A stretch of DNA of 6,281 nucleotides from a bacterium (lineage in GTDB: Bacteria; Pseudomonadota; Alphaproteobacteria; Caulobacterales; Hyphomonadaceae). The DNA lies in NCBI GenBank assembly GCA_030824255.1, contig JAVBYB010000390.1, forward strand, positions 1 through 6,281, in the 5' to 3' direction. A program made the position numbers and the translations under genes. The notes under the pieces are model-generated. The model was not told the origin of the DNA. It searched no databases and worked only from the letters and a program-made list of their open reading frames with translations. Numbering within the stretch: position 1 is the stretch's first letter; each line of letters opens with the position of its first letter. Below are positions 5,638 through 6,281 of the stretch, in pieces.

Positions 5638-6128
5638 GGTGTCGTCCCTTCGGCCATCTGGCGCACATCGCCGACCACGCGCGCCGGGCATCCGGCCACG
5701 ACCGCGAAATCGGGAACATCCTTCGTCACCACAGCGCCCGCCGCAATCAGGGCGCCCTCGCCAATCGTGATGCCGCAGATGATGGTTGCATTGGACCCGA
5801 TCGACGCCCGGCGCTTGACGTGCGTCAGTTCCAGCTTCCAGTCCGCATCGGTCTGGGCCGATCCATCCGGGTTCGTCGCGCGCGGGAAACGATCATTGGT
5901 GAACATCACGCCGTGGCCGATGAAGCACTCGTCCTCGATCGTGACGCCCTCGCAGATGAAGCTGTGCGAGGAAATCTTGCAGCGTTCGCCGATTACAGCG
6001 CCCTTCTGGATTTCCACGAAAGCGCCAATGCGCGAGCCATCGCCCACCTCGCACCCGTAAAGGTTCACGAGGTTCGGGTGAAAGATCGTCACCTTGCCTT
6101 TGAGCTGAACGCTGTCGGCAATGGGCAT
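5634..6128 (-). CDS. WbpD/WlbB-like hexapeptide-repeat sugar N-acetyltransferase
   Basis: This 164-residue protein is a left-handed beta-helix acyltransferase that probably moves acetyl from acetyl-CoA to the amino group installed by the WbpE/WlbC-like enzyme. Hexapeptide repeats run from about residue 24 (YGCEVGDGSRIGAFVEIQ) through VIGERCKISSHSFICEGVTI to the C-terminal turns ASIGSNATIICGITIGEGAL and IAAGAVVTKDVP. The conserved insertion FTNDRFPRATNPDGS (76-90) and the QTDADWK that follows are typical of WlbB-like N-acetyltransferases and set it apart from serine or maltose acetyltransferases. AGCPARVVG at the end is the usual CoA-side loop. Active units are trimers in this family. The ATG at 6128 has AGGAG at the ideal distance. 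It is the first clear gene of the operon in this window and overlaps the dehydrogenase gene by four bases. A very similar enzyme, FdtC/QdtC, acts on dTDP-3-amino sugars; the Gfo/Idh/MocA neighbour favours the UDP-sugar pathway. Confidence 0.92.
   Translation of the reverse strand: MPIADSVQLKGKVTIFHPNLVNLYGCEVGDGSRIGAFVEIQKGAVIGERCKISSHSFICEGVTIEDECFIGHGVMFTNDRFPRATNPDGSAQTDADWKLELTHVKRRASIGSNATIICGITIGEGALIAAGAVVTKDVPDFAVVAGCPARVVGDVRQMAEGTTP
5645..5650 (-). promoter_or_regulatory. Shine-Dalgarno AAGGGA deciding the dehydrogenase start
   Basis: The minus strand reads AAGGGA, seven bases, then ATGATG at 5637-5632. It lies within the last codons of the acetyltransferase gene, supports re-initiation at the ATGA overlap, and argues against the longer frame that starts at 5691. 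Confidence 0.6.
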
Positions 6129-6135
6129 CCGGCCG

Positions 6136-6140
6136 CTCCT
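6136..6140 (-). promoter_or_regulatory. Strong Shine-Dalgarno AGGAG of the acetyltransferase gene
   Basis: AGGAG on the minus strand is followed by seven bases and the ATG at 6128. It is the best ribosome-binding site in the window, consistent with this gene being translated independently, while several downstream genes rely on overlaps. Confidence 0.65.
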
Positions 6141-6150
6141 GTATGCATCT

Positions 6151-6165
6151 CTGACCGTAGGTCAG
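6151..6165. repeat. Small perfect inverted repeat in the leader (CTGACC-GTA-GGTCAG)
   Basis: The arms CTGACC (6151-6156) and GGTCAG (6160-6165) are exact reverse complements around a three-base loop, 22 bases upstream of the acetyltransferase start. It could be an operator half-site pair or a short hairpin in the 5' leader. Six-base arms are short enough to arise by chance, and no T tract follows on either strand, so I do not call a terminator. Confidence 0.3.
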
Positions 6166-6281
6166 CAAATATGGGGCCGAAAGCTCCCGCGCCAGCAGTA
6201 AGGCCGTTACGTCAATTCTCCCATAAAGCGAGGCGTGCGCTTGGTTAAGCGCCATTCACCATTGGCGTGGCGCGCAGGTCT

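Larger units (their letters stand above)
6129..6281. other. Region upstream of the first gene; no assignable gene, possible end of an upstream gene
   Basis: These 153 bases hold the ribosome-binding site and small inverted repeat listed separately. I found no convincing -35/-10 pair on the minus strand: TTGACG occurs at 6215-6210, but the sequence at the right distance is GCGCGG. Two minus-strand frames are open from the window edge: one ends at TAA 6247-6245 with the tail DLRATPMVNGA, the other at TAA 6209-6207 with a tail ending RTPRFMGELT. Either could be the C-terminus of an upstream gene of the same operon, leaving a gap of about 116 or 78 bases. The third frame has an ATG at 6255 that runs into the acetyltransferase in the wrong frame. 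Confidence 0.4.

Noticed and set aside
5638..5691. Upstream extension of the dehydrogenase by 18 residues
   Set aside because: The extension overlaps the acetyltransferase C-terminus and looks like shadow sequence. The ATG at 5637 has a Shine-Dalgarno and sits directly before the Rossmann strand.
4744..6060. 438-codon open frame on the plus strand
   Set aside because: It lies opposite the dehydrogenase and acetyltransferase genes, whose family motifs are unmistakable. Its product is rich in Arg and His with no recognisable domain, as expected for an antisense shadow in G+C-rich DNA.
6151..6165. Inverted repeat as an intrinsic terminator of an upstream gene
   Set aside because: The stem is only six pairs and no T tract follows on either strand, so it is listed only as a weak inverted repeat.
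5893..6255. 120-codon minus-strand frame starting MALNQAHASLYG
   Set aside because: Its first 42 or so codons look fairly protein-like, but about two thirds of it lies inside the acetyltransferase gene in another frame. No ribosome-binding site or known motif supports it.
1..6281. A novel defence system, mobile element or CRISPR-like array
   Set aside because: No transposase, integrase, nuclease, direct-repeat array or toxin-antitoxin pair was seen; all coding space is taken by a polysaccharide operon of recognisable families.

Overview
The window is a stretch of a surface-polysaccharide (O-antigen type) biosynthesis and export locus from a G+C-rich Gram-negative bacterium. The base composition and protein style would fit an alphaproteobacterium, but no taxonomic marker is present and that placement is weak. 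Every supported gene is on the minus strand, so transcription runs from high to low coordinates. No RNA gene, insertion sequence, CRISPR array, attachment site or origin was seen.

Layout in transcription order. Bases 6281-6129 hold no gene I can assign; they contain a strong Shine-Dalgarno sequence, a small inverted repeat and possibly the last codons of an upstream gene. Then come a WbpD/WlbB-like left-handed beta-helix N-acetyltransferase (6128-5634), a Gfo/Idh/MocA sugar dehydrogenase (5637-4594), a DegT/DnrJ/EryC1 PLP-dependent sugar aminotransferase (4581-3466), an extended SDR nucleotide-sugar epimerase/dehydratase (3442-2447), a second, clearly different DegT-family aminotransferase (2411-1269), the ABC-2 permease Wzm (1272-415), and the start of the ATPase Wzt, cut by the window edge (415-1). 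Gaps between genes are 35 bases or less, and three junctions overlap (ATGA, ATGA, TGATG), so this reads as one co-transcribed, partly translationally coupled operon. There is no stretch above 300 bases without a gene.

How the genes fit together. The first three genes form the oxidise, transaminate, N-acetylate set known from WbpB/WbpE/WbpD and WlbA/WlbC/WlbB, which places an acetamido group on C3 of a UDP-sugar (UDP-2,3-diacetamido uronic acid in the characterised cases). The SDR plus second aminotransferase could form a second amino-sugar branch, for example a 4-keto sugar made by the SDR and then aminated. Wzm/Wzt would export the finished lipid-linked glycan across the inner membrane. The 6-dehydrogenase that supplies the uronic acid, the glycosyltransferases and the rest of Wzt are not in the window. 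The families are well known; what is uncertain is which sugars are made. The large opposite-strand open frames are shadows of these genes.
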